DNA from: Prosapia bicincta
Taxonomy: Eukaryota; Arthropoda; Insecta; Hemiptera; Cercopidae
Direction: 5' to 3'
Length of the DNA stretch: 64,000 nt
Assembly (NCBI GenBank): GCA_036971475.1
Contig: JBAIZL010000007.1
Span: forward strand, 32,415,002-32,479,001
A program made the translations under genes and the position numbers. Below the pieces are notes generated by a model. It had not been told where the DNA came from, did no database searches, and was given only the letters and a program-made list of their open reading frames with translations. This document shows positions 1 to 10,603 of the stretch, piece after piece (positions within the stretch are counted from its first letter, which is position 1; each line of letters starts with the position of its first letter).

Positions 1-907
1 TATAATTCATGCATTTTTTTTAGAGCAAATATATGACAATTGCGATAGCTCCTATAATACTTATTATAGATCAATTCTAAGTGCACAATGCGAATCTATG
101 ATCGATTCTGCGTTTATTATGCCTTTTAAATGAGAAATCCATTTTTTGTAGAAATCGCAAAATCTATGAACTATAATTCATGCATTTTTTTTAGAGCAAA
201 TATATGACAATTGCGATAGCTCCTGTAATAGTTATTATAGATCAATTCTAAGTGCACAATGCGAATCTATGGTCGATTCTGCGTTTATTATGCCTTTTAA
301 ATGAGAAATCCATTTTTTGTAGAAATCGCAAAATCCATGAACTATAATTCATGCATTTTTTTTAGAGCAAATATATGACAATTGCGATAGCTCCTATAAT
401 ACTTATTATAGATCAATTCTAAGTGCACAATGCGAATCTATGTTCGATTCTGCGTTTATTATGCCTTTTAAATGAGAAATCCATTTTTTGTAGAAATCGC
501 AAAATCCATGAAATATAATTCATGCATTTTTTTTAGAGCAAATATATGACAATTGCGATAGCTCCTATAATACTTATTATAGATCACTTCTAAGTGCACA
601 ATGCGAATCTATGGTCGATTCTGCGTTTATTATGCCTTTTAAATGAGAAATCCATTTTTTGTAGAAATCACAAAATCCATGAACTATAATTCATGCATTT
701 TTTTTTAGAGCAAATATATGACAATTGCGATAGCTCCTATAATACTTATTATAGATCATTTCTAAGTGCACAATGCGAATCTATGGTCGATTCTGCGTTT
801 ATTATGCCTTTTAAATGAGAAGTCCATTTTTTGTAGAAATCGCAAAATCCATGAACTATAATTCATGCATTTTTTTTAGAGCAAATATATGACAATTGCG
901 ATAGCTC

Positions 908-925
908 CTATAATACTTATTATAG
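908..925. other. 18-bp dyad CTATAATA-CT-TATTATAG (dyad A, representative copy)
   Basis: Two perfect 8-bp inverted arms flank a 2-bp centre, and a version occurs in nearly every unit. The commonest variants fall in the 2-bp centre: GT (1422-1439), CA (4671-4688) and CC (40671-40688), all leaving the arms intact. Some amplified variants do break an arm (TATAAAACTT at 19689, ACTTAATATAG near 20036, TATATTACTT near 26013). It could form a small hairpin or be a symmetric protein site. Either role is inference. Confidence 0.75.
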
Positions 926-947
926 ATCAATTCTAAGTGCACAATGC

Positions 948-964
948 GAATCTATGGTCGATTC
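948..964. other. GAATC-7-GATTC inverted repeat (representative copy)
   Basis: Five-base arms are separated by TATGGTC within unit positions 84-100. The surrounding stretch from about 73 to 125 is among the least variable parts of the unit. The commonest changes are at the centre (ATGATCG, ATGTTCG, ATAGTCG). It may be a protein-contact region, but the inverted repeat is short and could be chance. Confidence 0.45.
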
Positions 965-1020
965 TGCGTTTATTATGCCTTTTAAATGAGAAATCCATTT
1001 TTTGTAGAAATCGCAAAATC

Positions 1021-1038
1021 CATGAACTATAATTCATG
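1021..1038. other. Dyad spanning the monomer join, CATGAA-CTATAA-TTCATG (dyad B)
   Basis: Six-base inverted arms flank a 6-base A+T centre at the junction of adjacent units. A recurrent A-to-G change makes the 18 bp a perfect palindrome (CATGAACTATAGTTCATG) at 7988-8005, 27145-27162, 31915-31932, 36343-36360, 37701-37718 and 62172-62189. This site also carries most of the unit-length changes outside the T-tracts: a 4-bp TATA expansion and a 10-bp deletion. Confidence 0.75.
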
Positions 1039-1581
1039 CATTTTTTTTAGAGCAAATATATGACAATTGCGATAGCTCCTATAATACTTATTATAGATCA
1101 ATTCTAAGTGCACAATGCGAATCTATGGTCGATTCTGCGTTTATTATGCCTTTTAAATGAGAAATACATTTTTTGTAGAAATCGCAAAATCCATGAACTA
1201 TAATTCATGCATTTTTTTTAGAGCAAATATATGACAATTGCGATAGCTCCTATAATACTTATTATAGATCAACTCTAAGTGCACAATGCGAATCTATGGT
1301 CGATTCTGCGTTTATTATGCCTTTTAAATGAGAAATCCATTTTTTGTAGAAATCGCAAAATCCATGAACTATAATTCATGCATTTTTTTTTAGAGCAAAT
1401 ATATGACAATTGCGATAGCTCCTATAATAGTTATTATAGATCAATTATAAGTGCACAATGCGAATCTATGGTCGATTCTGCGTTTATTATGCATTTTAAA
1501 TGAGAAATCCATTTTTTGTAGAAATCGCAAATTTCATGAACTATAATTCATGCATTTTTTTTAGAGCAAATATATGACAAT

Positions 1582-3122
1582 TGCGATAGCTCCTATAATA
1601 CTTATTATAGATCAATTCTAAGTGCACAATGCGAATCTATGGTCGATTCTGCGTTTATTATGCCTTTTAAATGAGAAATCCATTTTTTGTAGAAATCGCA
1701 AAATCTATGAACTACAATTCATGCATTTTTTTTAGAGCAAATATATGACAATTGCGATAGCTCCTATAATACTTATTATAGATCAATTCTAAGTGCACAA
1801 TGCGAATCTATGGTCGATTCTGCGTTTATTATGCCTTTTAAATGAGAAATCCATTTTTTGTAGAAATCGCAAAATCCATGAACTATAATTCATGCATTTT
1901 TTTTAGAGCAAATATATGACAATTGCGATAGCTCCTATAATACTTATTATAGATCAATTCTAAGTGCACAATACGAATCTATGTTCGATTCTGCGTTTAT
2001 TATGCCTTTTAAATGAGAAATCCATTTTTTGTAGAAATCGCAAAATCCATGAAATATAATTCATGCATTTTTTTTAGAGCAAATATATGACAATTGCGAT
2101 AGCTCCTATAATACTTATTATAGATCACTTCTAAGTGCACAATGCGAATCTATGGTCGATTCTGCGTTTATTATGCCTTTTAAATGAGAAATCCATTTTT
2201 TGTAGAAATCACAAAATCCATGAACTATAATTCATGCATTTTTTTTTAGAGCAAATATATGACAATTGCGATAGCTCCTATAATACTTATTATAGATCAA
2301 TTCTAAGTGCACAATGCGAATCTATGGTCGATTCTGCGTTTATTATGCCTTTTAAATGAGAAGTCCATTTTTTGTAGAAATCGCAAAATCCATGAACTAT
2401 AATTCATGCATTTTTTTTAGAGCAAATATATGACAATTGCGATAGCTCCTATAATACTTATTATAGATCAATTCTAAGTGCACAATGCGAATCTATGGTC
2501 GATTCTGCGTTTATTATGCCTTTTAAATGAGAAATCCATTTTTTGTAGAAATCGCAAAATCCATGAACTATAATTCATGCATTTTTTTTAGAGCAAATAT
2601 ATGACAATTGCGATAGCTCCTATAATACTTATTATAGATCAATTCTAAGTGCACAATGCGAATCTATGGTCGATTCTGCGTTTATTATGCCTTTTAAATG
2701 AGAAATCCATTGTTTGTAGAAATCGCAAAATCCATGAACTATAATTCATGCATTTTTTTTAGAGCAAATATATGACAATTGCGATAGCTCCTATAATACT
2801 TATTATAGATCAACTTTAAGTGCACAATGCGAATCTATGGTCGATTCTGCGTTTATTATGCCTTTTAAATGAGAAATCCATTTTTTGTAGAAATCGCAAA
2901 ATCCATGAACTATAATTCATGCATTTTTTTTTAGAGCAAATATATGACAATTGCGATAGCTCCTATAATAGTTATTATAGATCAATTCTAAGTGCACAAT
3001 GCGAATCTATGGTCGATTCTGCGTTTATTATGCATTTTAAATGAGAAATCCATTTTTTGTAGAAATCGCAAATTCCATGAACTATAATTCATGCATTTTT
3101 TTTAGAGCAAATATATGACAAT
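1582..3122 (+). repeat. 9-mer higher-order repeat, copy 2 (1541 bp)
   Basis: It repeats the variant series of 41-1581 in the same order: TGTTCG at 1982, GAAATAT, GATCACTTCT, 9-T tract, AGTCC, GATCAACT, TAGTTATT with GCATTTTAAA. Private differences include ATACGAATC near 1972, CCATTGTTTG near 2708 and AACTTTAAG near 2813. The difference level fits a fairly recent tandem duplication by unequal exchange. Confidence 0.88.
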
Positions 3123-4380
3123 TGCGATAGCTCCTATAATACTTATTATAGATCAATTCTAAGTGCACAATGCGAATCTATGATCGATTCTGCGTTTATT
3201 ATGCTTTTTAAATGAGAAATCCATTTGTTGTAGAAATCGCAAAATCCATGAACTATAAGTCATGCATTTTTTTAGAGCAAATATATGACAATTGCGATAG
3301 CTCCTATAATACTTATTATAGATCAATTCTAAGTGCACAATGCGAATTTATGGTCGATTCTGCGTTTATTATGCCTTTTAAATGATAAATCCATTTTTTG
3401 TAGAAAACGCAAAATCCATGAACTATAATTCATGCATTTTTTTCAGAGCAAATATATGACAATTGCGATAGCTCCTATAATACTTATTATAGATCAATTC
3501 TAAGTGCACAATGCGAATCTATGGTCGATTCTGCGTTTATTATGCCTTTTAAATGAGAAATCCATTTTTTGTAGAAATCGCAAAATCCATGAACTATAAT
3601 TCATGCATTTCTTTTAGAGCAAATATATGACAATTGCGATAGCTCCTATAATACTAATTATAGATCAATTCTAAGTGCACAATGCGAATCTATGGTCGAT
3701 TCTGCGTTTATTATGCCTTTTAAATGAGAAATCCATTTTTTGTAGAAATCACAAAATCCATGAACTATAATTCATGCATTTTTTTTAAAGCAAATGTATG
3801 ACAATTGCGATAGCTCCTATAATACTTATTATAGATCAATTCTAAGTGCACGATGCGAATCTATGGTCGATTCTGCGTTTATTATGCCTTTTAAATGAGA
3901 AATCCATTTTTTGTAGAAATCGCAAAATCCATGAAATATAATTCATTCATTTTTTTTAGAGCAAATATATGACAATTGCGATAGCTCCTATAATACTTAT
4001 TATAGATCAATTCTAAGTGCACAATGCGAATCTATGGTCGATTCTGCGTTTATTATGCCTTTTAAATGAGAAATCCATTTTTTGTAGAAATCGCAATATC
4101 CATGAACTATAATTCATGCATTTTTTTTAGATCAAATATATGACAATTGTGATAGATCCTATAATACTTATTATAGATCAATTCTAAGTGCACAATGCGA
4201 ATCTATGGTCGATTCTGCGTTTATTATGCCTTTTAAAAGAGAAATCCATTTTTTGTAGAAATCGCAAAATCCATGAACTATAATTCATGCATTTTTGTAG
4301 AGCAAATATATGACAATTGCGATAGCTCCTATAATACTTATTATAGATCAATTCTAAGTGCACAATGCGAATCTATGGTC

Positions 4381-5235
4381 CATTCTCCGTTTATTATGCC
4401 TTTTAAATGAGAAATCCATTTTTTGTAGAAATCGCAAAATCCATGAACTATAATTCATGCATTTTTTTAAGAGCAAATATATGACAATTGCGATAGCTCC
4501 TATAATACTTATTATAGATCAATTCTAAGTGCACAATGCGAATCTATGGTCGATTCTGCGTTTATTATGCCTTTTAAATGAGAAATCCATTTTTTGTAGA
4601 AATCGCAAAATCCATGAACTATAATTCATGCATTTTTTTTAGAGCAAATATATGACAATTGCGATAGCTCCTATAATACATATTATAGATCAATTCTAAG
4701 TGCACAATGCGAATCTATGGTCGATTCTGCGTTTATTATGCCTTTTAAATGAGAAATCCATTTTTTGTAGAAATCGCAAAATCCATGAACTATAATTCAT
4801 GCATTTTTTTTAGAGCAAATATATGACAATTGCGATAGCTCCTATAATACTTATTATAGATCAATTCTAAGTGCACAATGCGAATCTATGGTCGATTCTG
4901 CGTTTATTATGGCTTTTAAATGAGAAATACATTTTTTGTAGAAATCGCAAAATCCATGAACTATAATTCATGCATTTTTTTTAGAGCAAATATATGACAA
5001 TTGCGATAGCTCCTATAATACTTATTATAGATCAACTCTAAGTGCACAATGCGAATCTATGGTCGATTCTGCGTTTATTATGCATTTTAAATGAGAAATC
5101 CATTTTTTGTAGAAATCGCAAATTCCATGAACTATAATTCATGCATTTTTTTTAGAGCAAATATATGACAATTGCGATAGCTCCTATAATACTTATTATA
5201 GATCAATTCTAAGTGCACAATGCGAATCTATGGTC
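4381..5235 (+). repeat. 5-mer higher-order repeat, copy 1 (855 bp)
   Basis: Five units are marked by CATTCTCCG, a TTTTTTTAAGAGC tract, the TACATATT dyad centre, ATGGCTTTT, GAAATACAT, GATCAACTCT and GCATTTTAAA with GCAAATTCC, in that order. The series repeats 855 bp (5 x 171) downstream with almost no differences that I can see. Confidence 0.88.
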
Positions 5236-6090
5236 CATTCTCCGTTTATTATGCCTTTTAAATGAGAAATCCATTTTTTGTAGAAATCGCAAAATCCATG
5301 AACTATAATTCATGCATTTTTTTAAGAGCAAATATATGACAATTGCGATAGCTCCTATAATACTTATTATAGATCAATTCTAAGTGCACAATGCGAATCT
5401 ATGGTCGATTCTGCGTTTATTATGCCTTTTAAATGAGAAATCCATTTTTTGTAGAAATCGCAAAATCCATGAACTATAATTCATGCATTTTTTTTAGAGC
5501 AAATATATGACAATTGCGATAGCTCCTATAATACATATTATAGATCAATTCTAAGTGCACAATGCGAATCTATGGTCGATTCTGCGTTTATTATGCCTTT
5601 TAAATGAGAAATCCATTTTTTGTAGAAATCGCAAAATCCATGAACTATAATTCATGCATTTTTTTTAGAGCAAATATATGACAATTGCGATAGCTCCTAT
5701 AATACTTATTATAGATCAATTCTAAGTGCACAATGCGAATCTATGGTCGATTCTGCGTTTATTATGGCTTTTAAATGAGAAATACATTTTTTGTAGAAAT
5801 CGCAAAATCCATGAACTATAATTCATGCATTTTTTTTAGAGCAAATATATGACAATTGCGATAGCTCCTATAATACTTATTATAGATCAACTCTAAGTGC
5901 ACAATGCGAATCTATGGTCGATTCTGCGTTTATTATGCATTTTAAATGAGAAATCCATTTTTTGTAGAAATCGCAAATTCCATGAACTATAATTCATGCA
6001 TTTTTTTTAGAGCAAATATATGACAATTGCGATAGCTCCTATAATACTTATTATAGATCAATTCTAAGTGCACAATGCGAATCTATGGTC
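5236..6090 (+). repeat. 5-mer higher-order repeat, copy 2 (855 bp)
   Basis: Near-identical tandem copy of 4381-5235 with the same private markers (CATTCTCCG at 5236, ATGGCTTTT, GCATTTTAAA). It is followed by units with GCGTTTTTTATG and a changed AAACGATAAATCC (near 6311), which do not belong to the 5-mer. Confidence 0.88.
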
Positions 6091-6867
6091 GATTCTGCGT
6101 TTTTTATGCCTTTTAAATGAGAAATCCATTTTTTGTAGAAATCGCAAAATCCATGAACTATAATTCATGCATTTTTTTAGAGCAAATATATGACAATTGC
6201 GATAGCTCCTATAATACTTATTATAGATCAATTCTAAGTGCACAATGCGAATCTATGGTCGATTCTGCGTTTATTATGCCTTTTAAATGATAAATCCATT
6301 TTTTGTAGAAAACGATAAATCCATGAACTATAATTCATGCATTTCTTTTAGAGCAAATATATGACAATTGAGATAGCTCCTATAATAGTTATTATAGATC
6401 AATTCTAAGTGCACAATGCGAATCTATGGTCGATTCTGCGTTTATTATGCCTTTTAAATGAGAAATCCATTTTTTTGTAGAAATCGCAAAATCCATGAAC
6501 TATAATTCATGCATTTTTTTTAGAGCAAATATATGACAATTGCGATAGCTCCTATAATACTTATTATAGATCAATTCTAAGTGCACAATGCGAATCTATG
6601 GTCGATTCTGCGTTTATTATGCCTTTTAAATGAGAAATCCATTTTTTGTAGAAATCGCAAAATCCATGAACTATAATTCATGCATTTTTTTTAGAGCAAA
6701 TATATGACAATTGCGATAGCTCCTATAATACTTATTATAGATCAATTCTAAGTGCACAATGCGAATCTATGGTCGATTCTGCGTTTATTATGCCTTTTAA
6801 ATGAGAAATCCATTTTTTGTAGAAATCGCAAAATCCATGAACTATAATTCATGCATTTTTTTAGAGC

Positions 6868-6871
6868 AAAC
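6868..6871. other. Polarity switch 1, plus to minus
   Basis: Plus-strand units end in AGAGCAAA (6863-6870). The next bases, CGCAGAATCG, are the reverse complement of unit positions far from AGAGC. AAA (6868-6870) fits both sides and is a 3-bp microhomology. The flanks form a giant inverted repeat: the left arm reads back from 6786, the right arm reads forward from 6868, with an 81-nt spacer (6787-6867). No insertion or foreign sequence lies at the join. Confidence 0.95.
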
Positions 6872-8719
6872 GCAGAATCGACTATAGATTCGCATTGTGC
6901 ACTTAGAATTGATCTATAATAACTATTATAGGAGCTAGCGCAATTGTCATATATTTGCTCTAAAAGAAATGCATGAAATATAGTTCATGGATTTTGTGAT
7001 TTCTACAAAAAATGGATTTCTCATTTAAAAGGCATAATAAACGCAGAATCGACCATAGATTCGCATTGTGCACTTAGAATTGATCTATAATATGTATTAT
7101 AGGAGCTATCGCAATTGTCATATATTTGCTCTAAAAAAAATGCATGAGTTATAGTTCATGGATTTTGCGATTTCTACAAAAAATGGATTTCTCATTTAAA
7201 AGGCATAATAAACGCAGAATCGACCATAGATTCGCATTGTGCACTTAGAATTGATCTATAATAAGTATTATAGGAGCTATTGCAATTGTCATATATTTGC
7301 TCTTAAAAAAATGCATTCATGGATTTTGCGATTTCTACAAAAAATGGATTTCTCATTTAAAAAGCATAATAAACGCAGAATCGACCATAGATTCGCATTG
7401 TGCACTTAGAATTGATCTATAATAAGTATTATAGGAGCTATCGCAATTGTCATATATTTGCTCTAAAAAAAATGCATGAATTATTGTTCATGGATTTTGC
7501 GATTTCTACAAAAAATGGATTTCTCATTTAAAAGGCCTAATAAACGCAGAATCGACCATAGATTCGCATTGTGCACTTAGAATTGATCTATAATATGTAT
7601 TATAGGAGCTATCGCAATTGTCATATATTTGCTTTAAAAAAAATGCATGAATTATAGTTCATGGATTTTGTGATTTCTACAAAAAATGGATTTCTCATTT
7701 AAAAGGCATAATAAACGCAGAATCGACCATAGATTCGCATTGTGCACTTAGAATTGATCTATAATAAGTATTATAGGAGCTATCGCAATTGTCATATATT
7801 TGCTCTAAAAGAAATGCATGAATTATAGTTCATGGATTTTGCGATTTCTACAAAAAATGGATTTCTCATTTAAAAGGCATAATAAACGCAGAATCGACCA
7901 TAGATTCGCATTGTGCACTTAGAATTGATCTATAATAAGCATTATAGGAGCTATCGCAATTGTCATATATTTGCTCTAAAAAAAATGCATGAACTATAGT
8001 TCATGGATTTTGCGATTTCTACAAAAAATGGATTTCTCATTTAAAAAGCATAATAAACGCAGAATCGACCATAGATACGCATTGTGCACTTAGAATTGAT
8101 CTATAATAAGTATTATAGGAGCTATCGCAATTGTCATATATTTGCTCTTAAAAAAATGCATGAGTTATAGTTCATGGATTTTGCGATTTCTACAAAAAAT
8201 GGATTTCTCATTTAAAAGGCATAATAAACGCAGAATCGACCATAGATTCGCATTGTGCACTTAGAATTGATCTATAATAAGTATTATAGGAGCTATTGCA
8301 ATTGTCATATATTTGCTCTTAAAAAAATGCATTCATGGATTTTGCGATTTCTACAAAAAATGGATTTCTCATTTAAAAAGCATAATAAACGTAGAATCAA
8401 CCATAGATTCGCATTGTGCACTTAGAATTGATCTATAATAAGTATTATAGGAGCTATCGCAATTGTCATATATTTGCTCTAAAAATAATGCATGAATTAT
8501 TGTTCATGGATTTTGCGATTTCTACAAAAAATGGATTTCTCATTTAAAAGGCCTAATAAACGCAGAATTGACCATAGATTCGCATTGTGCACTTAGAATT
8601 GATCTATAATAACTATTATAGGAGCTATCGCAATTGTCATATATTTGCTTTAAAAAAAATGCATGAATTATAGTTCATGGATTTTGTGATTTCTACAAAA
8701 AATGGATTTCTCATTTAAA

Positions 8720-10290
8720 AGGCATAATAAACGCAGAATCGACCATAGATTCGCATTGTGCACTTAGAATTGATCTATAATAAGTATTATAGGAGCTATC
8801 GCAATTGTCATATATTTGCTCTAAAAGAAATGCATGAATTATAGTTCATGGATTTTGCGATTTCTACAAAAAATGGATTTCTCATTTAAAAGGCATAATA
8901 AACGCAGAATCGACCATAGATTCGCATTGTGCACTTAGAATTGATCTATAATAAGTATTATAGGAGCTATCGCAATTGTCATATATTTGCTCTGAAAAAA
9001 ATGCATGAATTATATATAGTTCATTGATTTTGCGTTTTCTACAAAAAATGGATTTATCATTTAAAAGGCATAATAAACGCAGAATCGACCATAGATTCGC
9101 ATTGTGCACTTAGAATTGATCTATAATAAGTAATATAGGAGCTATCGCAATTGTCATATATCTGCTCTAAAAAAAATGCATGAATTATAGTTCATGGATT
9201 TTGCGATTTCTACAAAAAATGGATTTCTCATTTAAAAGGCATAATAAACGCAGAATCGACCATAGATTCGCATTGTGCACTTAGAATTGATCTATAATAA
9301 GTATTATAGGAGCTATCGCAATTGTCATATATTTGCTCTAAAAAAAATGCATGAATTATAGTTCATGGATTTTGCGATTTCTACAAAAAATGGATTTCTC
9401 ATTTAAAAGGCATAATAAACGCAGAATCGATCATAGATTCGCATTGTGCACTTAGAATTGATCTATATTAAGTATTATAGGAGCTATCGCAATTGTCATA
9501 TATTTGCTCTAAAAAAAATGCATGAATTATAGTTTCTTGGATTTTGTGATTTCTACAAAAAATGGATTTCTCATTTAAAAGGCATAATAAACGCAGAATC
9601 GACCATAGATTCGCATTGTGCACTTAGAATTGATCTATAATAAGTATTATAGGAGCTATCGCAATTGTCATATATTTGCTCTAAAAAAATGCATGAATTA
9701 TATTTCATGGATTTTGTGATTTCTACAAAAAATGGATTTCTCATTTAAAAGGCATAATAAACGCAGAATCGACCATAGATTCGCATTGTGCACTTAGAAT
9801 TGATCTATAATAAGTATTATAGGAGCTATCGCAATTGTCATATATTTGCTCTAAAAAAAATGCATGAATTATAGTTCATGGATTTTGCGATTTCTACCAA
9901 AAATGGATTTCTCATTTAAAAGGCATAATAAACGCAGAATCGACCATAGATTCGCATTGTGCACTTAGAGTTGTTCTATAATAAGTATTATAGGAGCTAT
10001 CGCAATTGTCATATATTTGCTCTAAAAAAAATGCATGAATTATAGTTCATGGATTTTGCGATTTCTACAAAAAATGGATTTCTCATTTAAAAGGCATAAT
10101 AAACGCAGAATCGACCATAGATTCGCATTGTGCACTTAGAATTGATCTATAATATGTATTATAGGAGCTATCGCAATTGTCATATATTTGCTCTAAAAAA
10201 AATGCATGAATTATAGTTCATGGATTTTGCGATTTCTACAAAAATGGATTTCTCATTTAAAAGGCATAATAAACGCAGAATCGACCATAG
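8720..10290 (-). repeat. 11-mer higher-order repeat in the inverted block, copy 1
   Basis: The 4-bp-expanded unit (GAATTATATATAGTTC, near 9007) and its neighbours recur 1884 bp downstream. Later in the copy the offset drops to about 1712 bp because this copy has a unit (CTTAGAGTTGTTC, near 9964) that the second lacks. The right arm of the inverted duplication has only one version of this segment, so the tandem duplication probably followed the inversion, or the other arm lost a copy. Boundaries are approximate. Confidence 0.7.
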
Positions 10291-10603
10291 ATTCGCATTG
10301 TGCACTTAGAAGTGATCTATAATAAGTATTATAGGAGCTATCGCAATTGTCATATATTTGCTCTAAAAGAAATGCATGAATTATAGTTCATGGATTTTGC
10401 GATTTCTACAAAAAATGGATTTCTCATTTAAAAGGCATAATAAACGCAGAATCGACCATAGATTCGCATTGTGCACTTAGAATTGATCTATAATAAGTAT
10501 TATAGGAGCTATCGCAATTGTCATATATTTGCTCTGATAAAAATGCATGAATTATAGTTCAATGATTTTGCGTTTTCTACAAAAAATGGATTTATCATTT
10601 AAA

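Larger units (their letters stand above)
865..1035 (+). repeat. Representative consensus-like satellite monomer
   Basis: This copy matches the majority base at every position I compared and is used here to number the unit (position 1 is the A of ATGCAT). In order it holds an 8-T tract (6-13), AGAGCAAATATATGACAATT (14-33), the 18-bp dyad (44-61), an ApaLI-type palindrome GTGCAC (73-78), a GAATC/GATTC inverted repeat (84-100), TTTTAAA (116-122), a 6-T tract (134-139) and half of the dyad that spans the unit join (157-171 plus 1-3 of the next unit). It has five CpG sites. Because 171 is divisible by 3, reading frame is kept from unit to unit, yet each frame contains stops, so the unit is not coding. 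Confidence 0.95.
41..1581 (+). repeat. 9-mer higher-order repeat, copy 1 (1541 bp)
   Basis: Nine units have variants in a fixed order: TGTTCG with GAAATAT (441-500), GATCACTTCT with ATCACAAAA, a 9-T tract, AGTCCATT, two plain units, GATCAACTCT, then TAGTTATT with GCATTTTAAA. The same series recurs exactly 1541 bp later. Start and end are set by the landmark TGCGATAG, because a tandem duplication has no unique phase. Private changes in this copy include GATCATTTCT (near 752) and GAAATACAT. Confidence 0.88.
1..6870 (+). repeat. Satellite block 1, plus polarity (about 40 units)
   Basis: Units run in the orientation used as reference. The block contains a 9-mer duplication (41-3122), a more mixed stretch (3123-4380) whose units carry many one-off changes, a 5-mer duplication (4381-6090) and ordinary units to 6870. 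The unit at about 4087-4260 is odd: it carries CGCAATATCC, AGATCAAATA, AATTGTGATAGATCC and TTTTAAAAGAG together, and a close relative sits near 40430-40600. The block ends inside a unit at a polarity switch. Confidence 0.95.

Noticed and set aside
64..123. Telomeric repeat or telomere-adjacent signal
   Set aside because: I found no run of TTAGG, TTAGGG, TTTAGGG or similar short telomeric repeat on either strand anywhere in the window.
908..925. TATAAT as a bacterial -10 promoter box, or TATAA as a TATA box
   Set aside because: It occurs in nearly every one of about 374 tandem units, is part of an AT-rich dyad, and has no gene downstream.
865..1035. CENP-B box (TTCG....A..CGGG) in the unit
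   Set aside because: The unit has TTCG on the minus strand (ATTCGCATTGTGCACTT), but the A and the CGGG that must follow are missing, and no unit variant that I saw restores them.
9525..9550. Insertion or mobile-element footprint at AGTTTCTTGG
   Set aside because: The change is a one-base insertion and a substitution inside dyad B, and its mirror copy near 25611 has the same form. There is no target-site duplication or foreign sequence.
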